Notes: generated by a model from the sequence alone, not told the origin. Positions 26,836-35,196 are shown, counted from the first letter of the stretch. The stretch: DNA of 64,000 bases from Prosthecobacter gellanilyticus (GCF_007992435.1 NZ_BKAG01000004.1:1-64000), one strand, 5' to 3'. Numbers and translations: made by a program.

Positions 26836-28182
26836 ATGAACCCATCGTCCAACCCTTCCCGTCGTTCCTTTCTGACCACCGCCGCAGGCGCCGTGGCCGC
26901 CCCGTTCATCCTCCCCTCCCGCGTCTGGTCCGCTGACACCGCCCCGAACTCCCGCATCAACGTGGGCTTCATCGGCATGGGCAAGATGAACTCCGGCCAC
27001 CTCGGAAACTTCCTGGGCCGCGAGACCGTCAACGTCGCCGCCGTGTGTGATGTCGACACCAACCGCCGCAACAACGCCAAGGCCACCGTCGAAAAACGCT
27101 ACGGCGAGAAAAAAGACGGCAGCTACAAAGGCTGTGATGCCTACGCAGACTTCCGCGAGCTCCTCGCCCGCAAGGACATCGACGCCGTCGTCATCGCCAC
27201 CCCGGACCACTGGCATGCCTTCATCGGCATCGCCGCCGTGAAGGCCGGCAAAGACGTCTACGGTGAGAAACCTCTCACGCACAACGTGCACGAAGCTCTC
27301 ACGCTGACGAAAGCCGTGCGTGACAGCGGCAAGATCTTCCAGACCGGCTCCCAGCAGCGCTCCAGCAAGGAATTCCGCATCGCCTGTGAGCTCGTCCGCA
27401 ACGGCGTCATCGGCGAACTGAAGACCATCACCACCTCTTTTGGCGATCCCGCCCCTGTTTACAATCTCAAGGAAGAGCCCGCTGAACCCGGCCTCGACTG
27501 GGACATGTGGTGCGGCCCAGGTCCGCTGAAGCCTTACAACAGCATCCTCAGCCCACGCGGCGTGCACAACCACTTCCCCGCCTGGCGTAACACCCGCGAA
27601 TTCGGCGGCGGCATGATCACCGACTGGGGCGCGCATCACATCGACATCGCCCAGTGGGGCCTTGGCGTCGACGACAGCGGCCCCGTCGAAGTCCGCAGCG
27701 CAGGCGTGGACAAGAAGCGCGGCGCGCAGCTTGTGTATGCGAACGGCGTCGTCCTCACCCACGGTGAAGGCAAAGGCGTCTCCTTCTACGGCACCGAGGG
27801 CGAGGTCCACGTGAACCGCGGCAAGTTCGAGCTCTGGCTCGGCGGCAAAAAAGTCCACGGCTTCATGGACAAGGAAGTCGACAAAGGCACCTCCCTCGAC
27901 CGCGAAGTCGTGCTCACCGAGCGCGAGTTCCTCAAGGATGCCAAGGTCAAGCTCTACGAAAGCAAAAACCACCACGACGACTGGCTCAACAGCATCAAGA
28001 CCCGCGAGCGTCCGATCTGTGACGTCGCCGTCGGTGCCACCACCGTCATCTCCTGCCACTTGATGAACATGTCCTACTACAGCGGCACCAGCTTCAAGTG
28101 GAACAACAAAGAGCGCACCTTCGCCGAAGGCGGTGACCCCAAGTGGCTCACCCGCGACTACCGCGGCGACTGGATCGTCTGA
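26836..28182 (+). CDS. Gfo/Idh/MocA-family oxidoreductase with Tat signal
   Basis: A 448-residue protein. The N-terminal Tat signal (SRRSFLTTAAGAVAAPFILP) is followed by a Rossmann motif (VGFIGMGKMNSGHL), the conserved GEKPLTHN (the EKP catalytic motif) and the C-terminal GFO_IDH_MocA domain (NHFPAWRNTREFGGGMITDWGAHHIDIAQWGLG). These NAD(P)-dependent enzymes oxidise or isomerise sugars and inositols, and Tat-exported versions are abundant in Verrucomicrobia. The substrate is unknown. A strong terminator follows, so it is probably monocistronic. Confidence 0.92.
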   Translation: MNPSSNPSRRSFLTTAAGAVAAPFILPSRVWSADTAPNSRINVGFIGMGKMNSGHLGNFLGRETVNVAAVCDVDTNRRNNAKATVEKRYGEKKDGSYKGCDAYADFRELLARKDIDAVVIATPDHWHAFIGIAAVKAGKDVYGEKPLTHNVHEALTLTKAVRDSGKIFQTGSQQRSSKEFRIACELVRNGVIGELKTITTSFGDPAPVYNLKEEPAEPGLDWDMWCGPGPLKPYNSILSPRGVHNHFPAWRNTREFGGGMITDWGAHHIDIAQWGLGVDDSGPVEVRSAGVDKKRGAQLVYANGVVLTHGEGKGVSFYGTEGEVHVNRGKFELWLGGKKVHGFMDKEVDKGTSLDREVVLTEREFLKDAKVKLYESKNHHDDWLNSIKTRERPICDVAVGATTVISCHLMNMSYYSGTSFKWNNKERTFAEGGDPKWLTRDYRGDWIV

Positions 28183-28213
28183 TCCTGCCTGACCTAACCA
28201 TCAATCATCCAAC

Positions 28214-28244
28214 AAAGGCGGCTCCACCCGGAGCCGCCTTTTTT
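28214..28244 (+). terminator. Intrinsic terminator after the Gfo/Idh gene
   Basis: AAAGGCGGCTCC pairs with GGAGCCGCCTTT (12 bp), then a T-run. Confidence 0.9.
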
Positions 28245-28251
28245 GTGCATC

Positions 28252-28320
28252 GAAGTCGCGAAGCGTCCCGGAGTGCGGTGGCAGAGACGCACGGGGCACC
28301 GTGCGTCGTCGACACCGCTT
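28252..28320. repeat. Dispersed palindromic repeat, copy B
   Basis: Begins GAAGTCGCGAAGCGTCCCGG and contains GCACGGGGCACCGTGC and GTCGACACCGCT, matching the right arm of copy A in reverse complement. It directly follows the terminator. Confidence 0.85.
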
Positions 28321-28443
28321 ATGACGCGTGATGTTGCGACGCGCTGCCTAATGAACTTCGCGCAGCGCCCCGACGCGCGAGCACCTCAATCGAAGGCCGC
28401 TCAAAACCAACCTTCTCGTCTTCCCAACGTGCACGCCATCTCA

Positions 28444-28535
28444 CGTTGGAGTCCAGCCTTTAGGCGATTCCCCGTCACTACGACTCCACATAAGATTCCC
28501 CAAACCCCAGATCGGCTAAAGCCTTCACTCCAACG
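28444..28535. repeat. Long inverted repeat
   Basis: CGTTGGAGTCCAGCCTTTAG at the left is nearly the reverse complement of the sequence ending at 28535. Arms are about 25 bp with a few compensated changes. The surrounding 28321-28787 has no gene. Confidence 0.7.
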
Positions 28536-28583
28536 CCTGCAAAACACCTCCGCCATGCATGCGCTCACTGATTCAGAATCCTT

Positions 28584-28760
28584 TTAACCGCTAATAAGAC
28601 GCTAATATCCAATCCCTCAAACCGGCCTTTATGAGCGTCTAATCAGCGTCCTATCAGCGGTTAAAAATCTTCAAACTCAGCCACCTCGCACACACGCCAC
28701 CACCGTCCTCAAACGGCTTGGTCATGAGTCCTCATCAGTGTCCATCAGTGGTAAAAACTG
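28584..28760. repeat. Short-period repeat arrays, 11-nt type
   Basis: ACCGCTAATAAGACGCTAAT at 28589 and GCGTCTAATCAGCGTCCTAT at 28635 are inverted partners with an 11-nt period. A related array (CATCAGTGTCCATCAGTGG) follows at 28728-28755. No gene seen. Confidence 0.7.
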
Positions 28761-28787
28761 TCTGGAAACGGTCCACACCTCCACGCA

Positions 28788-30425
28788 TCACCGCTCCGCC
28801 AGATACCGGTGCTCCTGCTTCTCCAGCGGCGTCCTGAACATCATCGCCACCGCAAAGGTCGTCATCGTCCCAAACATGATCCGCCACGGGAACTCAATCA
28901 CCGGCATCCACTCCGGACGACTGATCCCCTTCGCTCCAAACAGGTGCATCACATCCGTGTCCAGCCCGCTCATGTAGGCCACCACGACGAACCCGGCGAT
29001 CATCGCAATTACATTGCCAAAATCATTCCCACGCGTGCGGGTGAAGAGCCCCGTCATGAACACGCCCAGCAGTGATCCATAAGTATAACCAAAGATGCCC
29101 AAAATGATCGGCAGGATGCGCAACTGCGGATTGTGGGACGTGACCCAAGCCGTCGCCAGCGCCACGGAAACCAGAAGCGTGGCAAACAGCACCGTGCCAA
29201 AGCGCAGCACCTTCACCTTGCCCTCATCCGTCTTCGGCTCGCCAAACCAGCGGAAGTGGAAGTCACGCACATAGCTCGTCGCCAGGGAGTTCAGCGCCGT
29301 GCTAAGAGAGCCCATCGTCGTCGCCAGCACCCCGGCGATCACCAGTCCACGCAGACCTGCCGGCATCACCGTCAGCACAAAATACGGGAAGACCTTGTTG
29401 GAGGAAACCACACCCGTCGCGCTCTTCGGCAGCATCGCGTCCACATTCTGCTGGTAGAAGACATACAGCAGGATGCCGATGCCCAGCACCACCAGTGTGA
29501 TCGGCACATCCGCCACCCCGGAGAGGATCGTCGCCATCGCGCTCTGCTTCTTGTTCTTTGCCGTCAGCATGCGCTGCACCATGTCCTGGTCCGTGCCATG
29601 CGTGGCCAGCGTCACAAAGGTGGAGCCCAGGAAGGCCGCCCAGATGGTGTACTCCTGCTCCAGCACATGCTTCACATTCCCCCAGAAGCCCGCGCCTTCT
29701 TTCAGGCCCAGATCCCACACCGCCAGGTCCTTCGGCCCCGTGAGCATCGCCACCGCGCCATCCCAGCCGCCGGGGATGTGACCCAGCAGATAGATCAGTG
29801 AAAAGCTCAGCGCGCAAACCAGCACGCCGATCTGGATCACATCCGTCCAGATCACCGCGCGAATGCCACCCAGCGTCGTGTACACCGCCGTCGCCAGAGT
29901 CACCAACACCAGCGCCACCGCTGTGAGCCAGAACTCGGTCGAGGGGGAGATCGCCTGCCCCGGATGCTGCAGATGCCAGATGATCACCAGGATCATCGTC
30001 GGCACCCAAAGACGCGTGCCGCTGGCCAGCAGGCGAGTCACCAAAAACACACCGGAAGAAAGCCTGTGCGTTACCGGCCCGAAGCGCGTGCCGAGAAACT
30101 CATAAATGCTCACCACACCATGCCGGTAGTAGGCTGGAATGAACACTGCGCTCACCACCACACGCGCCAGCAGATACCCCACGATGAGCTGGATATACGT
30201 AAAATTGCGCAGCGCATAGCCCTCGCCCGGAGCGCCAAAAAACGTGCCCGCGCTGATCTCCGCCGCCAGGATCGATGCCAGCACCGCCCACCAGGCAATC
30301 TGCCGGTCACCCAGCGCAAAGCCTTCCATGGATCCGCTCTTGCTCCGCTGCGAAAGGCCGATCCACATGATCAGCCCAAAGTAGGCGAGAAGGACGACAG
30401 CATCGAGAATCAGAGCGGGGGACAT
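28788..30425 (-). CDS. Sodium:solute symporter (SSS family)
   Basis: A 545-residue membrane protein with about 13 hydrophobic segments. It has the SSS pattern (AEISAGTFFGAPGEGYA near the second helix and a conserved GxxL...YTTLGGIRAVIWTDVIQ). It imports a sugar, carboxylate or other solute with sodium. Start at Met 30425 (MSPALILDAVVLLAYFGLIMWIG) because the upstream open frame is hydrophilic and not symporter-like. It is divergent from the zinc-binding lipoprotein gene. Confidence 0.9.
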   Translation of the reverse strand: MSPALILDAVVLLAYFGLIMWIGLSQRSKSGSMEGFALGDRQIAWWAVLASILAAEISAGTFFGAPGEGYALRNFTYIQLIVGYLLARVVVSAVFIPAYYRHGVVSIYEFLGTRFGPVTHRLSSGVFLVTRLLASGTRLWVPTMILVIIWHLQHPGQAISPSTEFWLTAVALVLVTLATAVYTTLGGIRAVIWTDVIQIGVLVCALSFSLIYLLGHIPGGWDGAVAMLTGPKDLAVWDLGLKEGAGFWGNVKHVLEQEYTIWAAFLGSTFVTLATHGTDQDMVQRMLTAKNKKQSAMATILSGVADVPITLVVLGIGILLYVFYQQNVDAMLPKSATGVVSSNKVFPYFVLTVMPAGLRGLVIAGVLATTMGSLSTALNSLATSYVRDFHFRWFGEPKTDEGKVKVLRFGTVLFATLLVSVALATAWVTSHNPQLRILPIILGIFGYTYGSLLGVFMTGLFTRTRGNDFGNVIAMIAGFVVVAYMSGLDTDVMHLFGAKGISRPEWMPVIEFPWRIMFGTMTTFAVAMMFRTPLEKQEHRYLAER

Positions 30426-30512
30426 GGCCGTGACTATGAAGCGCGCTCCCCGCATTCGCCAAGATATATCTGGAAGCTCCAAGCGCGCGGAACGTAGAAT
30501 GCACTCACACGC

Positions 30513-31439
30513 ATGAACCGCCGCCATTCCCTCCTCCTGCTTCCCTTGGTCCTCCTCGCCTCCTGCGGCAAGGAAAACCAGGCCAGGCTCAACTCCGCAT
30601 CCGTCAGCAAGTCCGGCAAACCCCAGGTCTACGTGGCCAACTACCCGCTCAAATATTTCGCGGAGCGCATCGGTGGAAATCATGTGGAGGTGCACTTCCC
30701 CGCACCGGGAGATGAAGACCCCGCCTTCTGGCAGCCGGATGATGCCACCATCGCCAAATATCAAAGCGCTGACCTCATCCTCATGAATGGCGCCACGTAT
30801 TCCAAGTGGGCGGAGAAGGCCACGCTTCCAGAAGCCAAGATCACGGACACCTCCACCGCCTTCGCAGACAAGTTCATCGAGATCAAATCAGACACCACAC
30901 ACAGTCACGGCCCAGGTGGCGAGCACAGCCACGCCGGCACCGCCTTCACCACCTGGATTGATCTGCAGCAGGCCATCCAGCAAGCTTCCGCTGTGTCAGA
31001 TGCACTGCAGGCCGTGGCTCCCGTAGGCTCCTCGGAATCCATGAAAGCAGCCTTCACCGCATTGAAAGGCGACCTTGAATCCTTGGATCAACGTTTGTTA
31101 GCCGTCGGCAAGCGCATCAATGGCGCCCCGCTCGTGGCATCACATCCGGTGTACCATTATTTCGCTCGGCATTATTCGTTAAACCTTCAGTCCGTTTTGT
31201 GGGAACCTGAGACCGTGCCTGATGACAAGGCCATCGAAGATCTCAAGGCCATCCTCGCCAAACATCCCGCCAAGTGGATGATCTGGGAAGGCGAGCCCGC
31301 GAAGGAGAGCGTGGCCAAACTTGATGCCATCGGCGTGAAATCACTCGTCTTCGATCCCTGTGGCAACGTCCCTGACTCCGGCGACTTCATCACCGTCATG
31401 AAGGCCAATGTGGAGGCTCTGGAGAAAGCTTTTCAATGA
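30513..31439 (+). CDS. znuA: Zinc-type metal ABC transporter binding lipoprotein (ZnuA-like)
   Basis: A 308-residue lipoprotein (lipobox LLASC). It has a ZnuA/TroA fold with YFAERIGGNHVEVHF and a metal-binding His cluster. The flexible loop HSHGPGGEHSH (about residues 130-140) is the usual His-rich zinc loop, although short. The C-terminal domain carries HPVYHYFARHY and KWMIWEGEP. No ABC ATPase or permease gene is adjacent, so it is an orphan binding protein. It may act alone as a metal chaperone. Confidence 0.85.
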   Translation: MNRRHSLLLLPLVLLASCGKENQARLNSASVSKSGKPQVYVANYPLKYFAERIGGNHVEVHFPAPGDEDPAFWQPDDATIAKYQSADLILMNGATYSKWAEKATLPEAKITDTSTAFADKFIEIKSDTTHSHGPGGEHSHAGTAFTTWIDLQQAIQQASAVSDALQAVAPVGSSESMKAAFTALKGDLESLDQRLLAVGKRINGAPLVASHPVYHYFARHYSLNLQSVLWEPETVPDDKAIEDLKAILAKHPAKWMIWEGEPAKESVAKLDAIGVKSLVFDPCGNVPDSGDFITVMKANVEALEKAFQ

Positions 31440-31442
31440 TCC

Positions 31443-31487
31443 CTAGGGCCGGGTTTTTGAGAGTCGTTTTCAAAAGCCCGGCTCTAA
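31443..31487 (+). repeat. Palindrome after znuA, possible terminator
   Basis: TAGGGCCGGGTTTTTGA and TCAAAAGCCCGGCTCTA form a hairpin related to the REP-like family, placed just past the stop codon. Confidence 0.6.
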
Positions 31488-31558
31488 TAAAATTTTTGAT
31501 TTTGTGTTTGACGGTTCTAAAGGCCCGTGTCAGAATCATCGCACCTTCACCACAAGCT

Positions 31559-31720
31559 ATGAAATCCTATCTACCATCAACAACCGCCGCGAAAGCGCTC
31601 TTCGAGCGTTGCGAGGTTGCTCTGCATGGTCGGTTCGGAAGAACGGCCCAGACCCAGATTTTGATGGGTCGTGATTGGAGCAACCCGAGCCCGGAGGCAC
31701 ACGAGCAGAGACAGTCCTGA
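31559..31720 (+). CDS. Possible 53-residue protein or structured leader
   Basis: The frame from ATG 31559 (MKSYLPSTTAAKALFERCEV...) lies before a strong terminator at 31751. No family motif is seen. The DNA is also rich in hairpins (GACAGTCCTGACTGTC at 31709), so the region could encode an RNA instead. Confidence 0.3.
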   Translation: MKSYLPSTTAAKALFERCEVALHGRFGRTAQTQILMGRDWSNPSPEAHEQRQS

Positions 31721-31750
31721 CTGTCGGTTTAATACCAGCTTTTCCCAGAG

Positions 31751-31788
31751 AAAGCCCTGCTCGCCGAAGACGCAAGCAGGGCTTTTTG
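31751..31788 (+). terminator. Intrinsic terminator with no recognised upstream gene
   Basis: AAAGCCCTGCT pairs with AGCAGGGCTTT, then a T-run. It would end a plus-strand transcript from about 31500. Confidence 0.85.
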
Positions 31789-31872
31789 TTGGTCTGAAAT
31801 CCTGCCCAGCCAACCCTTTCCATCCAAACTCACCCATCTTTCTCTCAACCTAGACGGTTGACCCTTTAACAC

Positions 31873-32185
31873 AAAAACCCCGGCACCTGTTTGCAGCAGA
31901 TACCGGGGCGAGATCCAGCCTTGGACGACTCCCGGAGGAGTCATTGAAAACCCAGAGCGTGACCTTTTCATAGGTCGCACCCTTCCTCCCCGATGTCAAC
32001 CATGGCCATCTCATCGATAAATCTATTTCCTAAGCCAAGGCTTCGGAAAGAGGGGCCTTTATGCCCCGAAAAAGACATCACGAAACGGCTTCCCGGGAGG
32101 TGTGCCATAAACACCGAAACATCCGCCGTGAAAACGCCTGCGGGTGCGACGCCAGAGGTGAACTAGCTTCATCCGAGTGCGTGGC
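31873..32185 (-). ncRNA. Candidate structured RNA on the minus strand
   Basis: Read leftwards, the region has hairpins GACCT/AGGTC (31962-31977), GACTCC/GGAGTC (31927-31942) and CCCCGG/CCGGGG (31878-31908) followed by five T's, an intrinsic terminator. The repeated 20-nt motif shared with the rtcB upstream region lies just before it at 32182-32201 in this orientation. There is no good open frame. I infer a transcript of about 310 nt. The RNA class is not recognised. Confidence 0.45.
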
Positions 32186-32201
32186 AGCGGTGTTCGTTCT
32201 T
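32182..32201 (-). promoter_or_regulatory. 20-nt motif shared with the rtcB upstream region
   Basis: On the minus strand this reads AAAGAACGAACACCGCTGCC, identical to 41765-41784 and matching 17 nt at 43202-43218. Confidence 0.6.
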
Positions 32202-32371
32202 TATGGTTGGTCATCATGATCGCCTCTCGAAACAAGCGTTTCTAGAGCCGGTCCTATAAGCATGACCAGCCATGAAAGGGCACAGAGCCACGGTATAGTT
32301 GGATAGGTTGCGTGGGTTCGGGGGAATCCGTTAGCAGTGGCATGACCGTCTCTGTGTCCTTTCATGGTTGG
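32199..32371. ncRNA. Compound long-stem palindrome, candidate structured RNA
   Basis: The arm at 32266-32287 can pair with 32350-32371 (about 22 bp, few mismatches; CCAGCCATGAAAG and CTTTCATGGTTGG) or with an earlier arm at 32199-32214. The loop contains a nested GCCAC/GTGGC stem and a GGGTTC/GAATCC hairpin. The alternative pairings resemble a switch or a Y-like RNA. Strand is unknown. Confidence 0.4.
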
Positions 32372-32428
32372 ACGGCTCCTGAGCAGATCATCTCCCTATA
32401 TAGAGTGCAGAGTGCAAACGGCCGCGCC

Positions 32429-32466
32429 GAAGTCGCGACAGCGTCCCGGAGTGCGGTGGCAGAGAC
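32429..32466. repeat. Dispersed palindromic repeat, copy C, left part
   Basis: GAAGTCGCGACAGCGTCCCG up to GGCAGAGAC, cut here by the insertion sequence and continued at 34103. Confidence 0.9.
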
Positions 32467-34102
32467 CTGAGCTTTACCCATAAGTTGGTTGGGGGTTAAG
32501 CCTGCGCCAGACCTCCGTGATGAGGTCCAGTTTGTTCAGGCCTATCCACAACGTCTGCGCTCCGGGATGTCCGTCACCCTTGCGTCCAAGATGTCCGCCG
32601 AGCCGGCCGATGTTCCTCACCGCTTCTCCCAAAGTCATCGGTGGCGCGTTCTTTGCTCGCTTCTTTCCGTGGTTCACATACGCCTCCAGCGCGTTGACCT
32701 CGTCCTCATCCAGCCAGTCTGTGGCTGGACTCTCAGGCCTCTGCCGCGCCGCCGCGCTCATCCCCATGATCCGGCTCGCCACCAGCATGTCCAGCACCAT
32801 CATCGGCTTGAGCCGCTCCAGCTGACGCATCTGCCGCTCCTCCACCCGACATCCTGTCTTCAAGATGCGGTGGAACTCCTCGATCTGCCAGCGCTTGGCA
32901 TACCACCCGGCCAGCTGGATGGCTCCCTCCAGGCTGTCCACCTCCAGCGTGGTCAGCAACCGCCAGCAGATGCCTTTGCCTTTCGGGGCGTTCTCCTCGC
33001 GCAGTTCCACGATGCTGGCCTCAACCACGGTGTCCATCTTCAGATACTTCGCCTTGTGTTTGGGCACCGCGATGGTGACGCGCTCAAAGCGCACGCTCAG
33101 CGTGACCTCACCACGCGCTTTCTGGCCCTGGCTGCGCGGCAGTTGCAACGTGTGGCTGCCCGCAGGCTCGCTCTGCGCAAGACGGCTCCACATCTGCGCC
33201 TCCTCTTCCTCCTGCTCCTCCTGTCCTGGCTTGGGCTTGGCCAGCGTGCGGTTGTACTGGGACCTGACCAGCAGTGCGACGCCTTGCTCACGATGCTGCT
33301 GGGCTTGCACCAGCAGCTCATAAATGTCCGCCTCCCGGTCTCCCACGCTGAGGATCTACGCTGGCTGTGCGCTCAACTCCTGCAGCCACTGCCGGGCTTG
33401 CCGCGCCAGCTCCAGGCTCTCCAGCCACCGGATGCTTTCCTTGTCCTCAATGCGCTCACGGTTGCGTGTGCCCGGTGTTTGCTTTTTGCGCAGCGCCTTG
33501 CGCGCATAAATCTTGGCTCCCAGCAGGCCGAAGACCTCGTCCTCATCGGCGGCGGTGAGAAGCGTGCTGTGCACATGCAGGCCCTGGAAGTCAGCCCGCA
33601 GCTGGTTGCTGGAGATCGCACCCAGGCCATCCAGCGAGTGATGCGTGTCGTAGTTGCAGGTGGTGGTATCCTGGATGGCGAGCAGGACACGGCAGCCGCT
33701 GTGCATGGCACGGCGCAGCACGGCCTGGCGCTGGACATCGAGCAGCACGGTGTCGGTGACCGTCTCGGCATCCAGCAGACGATAGAAGGCCTTGGCCTCG
33801 GCCACAGAACTGGCGAATTGAGGGATGGAGATGCCGGGAGAGTTGAGCATGTGGCTGAGGAAGCTGACCATGCGCCGGTTGCTGCGCGCGTCACCTAGAT
33901 CAATGGAGCCGAGCTCGTTGAAGGCCCACTCCGCATTGGCCTGCGCCCTGGCTCTGGCCACTGCTTCTGACTCAGGGGCTTGAACGAAGACTGGCAGAGC
34001 ACGCGGGCGAGATGGACGAATGGGAAGTGGAGGCACCCGTCCGAGGATACCCCGCACTCGAAGAGTACAATCAATACGTGCAAACTTATGGGTAAAGCTC
34101 AG
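32467..34102 (-). mobile_element. IS4-family (IS50/Tn5 group) insertion sequence
   Basis: A 1636-bp element bounded by perfect 20-bp inverted repeats: CTGAGCTTTACCCATAAGTT at the left and its exact reverse complement at 34083-34102. Both flanks carry GGCAGAGAC (32458-32466 and 34103-34111), a 9-bp target duplication as expected for the IS50 group. It is inserted into a copy of the dispersed palindromic repeat, whose two halves join correctly when the element and one duplication are removed. The transposase carries an internal stop codon. Confidence 0.95.
32474..34057 (-). pseudogene. Tn5-type transposase interrupted by an in-frame amber codon
   Basis: The two open parts (upstream part ending at 33356, downstream part from 33346) are in the same frame, separated only by a TAG. 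Reading through gives AQPA-stop-ILSVGDREADIYELL. DDE residues are visible: the first Asp in LLAIQDTTT, the second in GDREAD just after the stop, and the Glu in WQIEEFHRILKTGCRVEE. Together with the Y-R-E-K pattern these match Tn5/IS50 transposases. The start is uncertain: GTG at 34057 or 34036 within the IS. The stop lies before the second catalytic Asp, so the product is inactive without suppression. Confidence 0.9.
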
Positions 34103-34150
34103 GGCAGAGACGCTCGGGCCACCGTGCGTCGTCGACACCGCTCTCGTTCG
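34103..34150. repeat. Dispersed palindromic repeat, copy C, right part
   Basis: Continues the copy interrupted by the IS: GGCAGAGACGCTCGGGCCAC then GTCGTCGACACCGCT. The tRNA array begins about 90 bases further on. Confidence 0.9.
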
Positions 34151-34237
34151 CACAAAACACCCTCACTCTTCCAGGCGATCTCTGTGCACAAACGCAGAGC
34201 CAGCTCATCTCAGGAAACCCAACCCATGAAGCTAAAA

Positions 34238-34312
34238 ACGGCGGTGGCAGACAAGCAATGCACGGGCCTCCAAAACCCGCAGATGTGGGCGCGATACCCA
34301 CCCGCCGTGCCA
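34238..34312 (+). tRNA. tRNA-Trp(CCA), variant elbow
   Basis: Acceptor ACGGCGG/CCGCCGT, G73 and encoded CCA. Anticodon loop CTCCAAA. T-stem GTGGG/CCCAC with loop CGCGATA, not TTCRANN. D-loop has A18 G19 instead of G18 G19. First member of the array. Confidence 0.8.
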
Positions 34313-34480
34313 TTTAAACCAGATCGGCGAGCCGGAGGCTCGAGAGAGATTAGCCGGTGAAATGAGCGTAGCGAATGAGAACCACCGGATCAGCCGAGGT
34401 CTCATCTCATATCTCATCCCCGCGCACCCGCAGGTGCGCGAGAAGTTGCCGTTCTCAACCACAACCAGATATCACACTTT
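34313..34480. other. Spacer with hairpins, no gene recognised
   Basis: Contains GCGCACC/GGTGCGC at 34422-34439 and AGCGTAGCGAATGAG-type sequence shared with other array spacers. Confidence 0.4.
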
Positions 34481-34577
34481 CATGGAGCGCGTGTGCCCCA
34501 TGCCCGGCACAGCACAGGATCACCTCGCCACACGGGTTAGGCGGGTAGGCTGTGTCACACAACACACGCGCTCCATG
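34481..34577. ncRNA. Long-stem hairpin, candidate small RNA
   Basis: CATGGAGCGCGTGTG (34481-34495) pairs perfectly with 34563-34577 (15 bp). Inner stems CACAGC/GCTGTG (34508/34549) and CTCGCC/GGCGGG (34524/34540) stack inside with asymmetric internal loops. The overall shape resembles a Y-type RNA, but it may be a palindromic repeat. Strand uncertain. Confidence 0.45.
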
Positions 34578-34610
34578 GCCACACCGCCTAACAGAGACAG
34601 AAAAATCAAC

Positions 34611-34696
34611 GCGGCGGTAGTTCGTTAAAGACGCGACACGGGCTGTAACCCCGATGCCACCGAGCCGACACGGAGCGTTACCGTGACGCCGCACCA
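34611..34696 (+). tRNA. tRNA-Tyr(GTA), variant elbow
   Basis: Acceptor GCGGCGG with ACGCCGC, A73 and encoded CCA. Anticodon loop CTGTAAC. Long variable region of about 14 nt, as usual for bacterial Tyr. T-stem CACGG/CCGTG, loop AGCGTTA. D-loop AAAG gives A18 G19. Confidence 0.78.
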
Positions 34697-34715
34697 TTCC
34701 ATTCCATTTCCAAAT

Positions 34716-34788
34716 TGCAGGGAGAGCCAGTGCTCTGCCCGGTCTCATAAGCCGGTCTTCGTGGGTGCAACTCCCATCCCTGCGTCCA
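34716..34788 (+). tRNA. tRNA-Met(CAT), variant elbow and small D-arm
   Basis: Acceptor TGCAGGG/CCCTGCG (T1-G72 wobble), T73 and CCA. Anticodon loop CTCATAA. T-loop TGCAACT. The D-arm is very short (AGC-CAGT-GCT) with A18 G19. Confidence 0.7.
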
Positions 34789-34796
34789 ATTTTTCC

Positions 34797-34872
34797 GGTC
34801 GTGAAGAAGAACAGCAGACTCGCCTCCTTGTCAGGGAGGAGACAGCGGGGGCAGCACCCGTCGCGACCGCCA
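34797..34872 (+). tRNA. tRNA-Asp(GTC), variant elbow
   Basis: Acceptor GGTCGTG/CGCGACC, G73 (Asp discriminator) and CCA. Anticodon stem CCTCC/GGAGG, loop TTGTCAG. T-loop GGCAGCA. D-loop AACAGCAG, A18 G19; D-stem weak. Confidence 0.78.
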
Positions 34873-34892
34873 GATCAGTTTCAATTTTCCAA

Positions 34893-34966
34893 GGGCTTGA
34901 AGTGTTAAAGTAGCACAGCTGTCTTGCACACAGCAGGAGACGGAGCGTTACCGTCCTCGTCCACCA
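34893..34966 (+). tRNA. tRNA-Ala(TGC), variant elbow
   Basis: Anticodon stem GCTGT/ACAGC, loop CTTGCAC. T-stem GACGG/CCGTC, loop AGCGTTA. D-stem GTG/CAC with A18 G19. The acceptor has two mismatches and no G3-T70 at the usual alanine context except a G-T at pair 3; A73 and CCA present. Confidence 0.7.
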
Positions 34967-34975
34967 GTTTCAGAA

Positions 34976-35046
34976 TGCCTCGTGAGGTAAAGTAGCCTGT
35001 CGGCCTGTTACGCCGATCGTCGTGGTGCGAATGCCATGCGCGATAG
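34976..35046 (+). tRNA. tRNA-Asn(GTT)-like, degenerate acceptor
   Basis: Anticodon stem TCGGC/GCCGA, loop CTGTTAC. D-stem AGG/CCT with A18 G19. T-stem CGTGG/CCATG around TGCGAATG (8-nt loop). The acceptor pairs only partly and no CCA is encoded. Confidence 0.5.
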
Positions 35047-35115
35047 CGCAACTATTCAAGCGAAGCCAAATTGCATGGCCGAAGGCAATCCACGCCGGGG
35101 AGCCAGTTTTCAAAA

Positions 35116-35196
35116 GCCCACAAGGTGTAACGGAGAGTCTGCACGCGCCGCTTCTAACGGCAGAGGTTCCAGGTTCGAATCCTGGTGTGGGTACCA
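35116..35196 (+). tRNA. tRNA-Arg(TCT), canonical
   Basis: Acceptor GCCCACA/TGTGGGT, A73, CCA. Anticodon loop CTTCTAA. T-arm CCAGG-TTCGAAT-CCTGG and D-loop with G18 G19: one of four array members with the standard elbow. Confidence 0.88.

Noticed and set aside
31600-31680. SRP (4.5S) RNA, because of a GGTC...GGAA...GGCC hairpin
   Set aside because: The conserved internal loop of SRP RNA is missing; only a GNRA-type tetraloop is shared.
32085-32160. A further degenerate tRNA with CAT-like loop (GGTGT-GCCATAA-ACACC) and GGTGCGA
   Set aside because: No acceptor stem and no pairing T-stem; it may be part of the minus-strand RNA instead.
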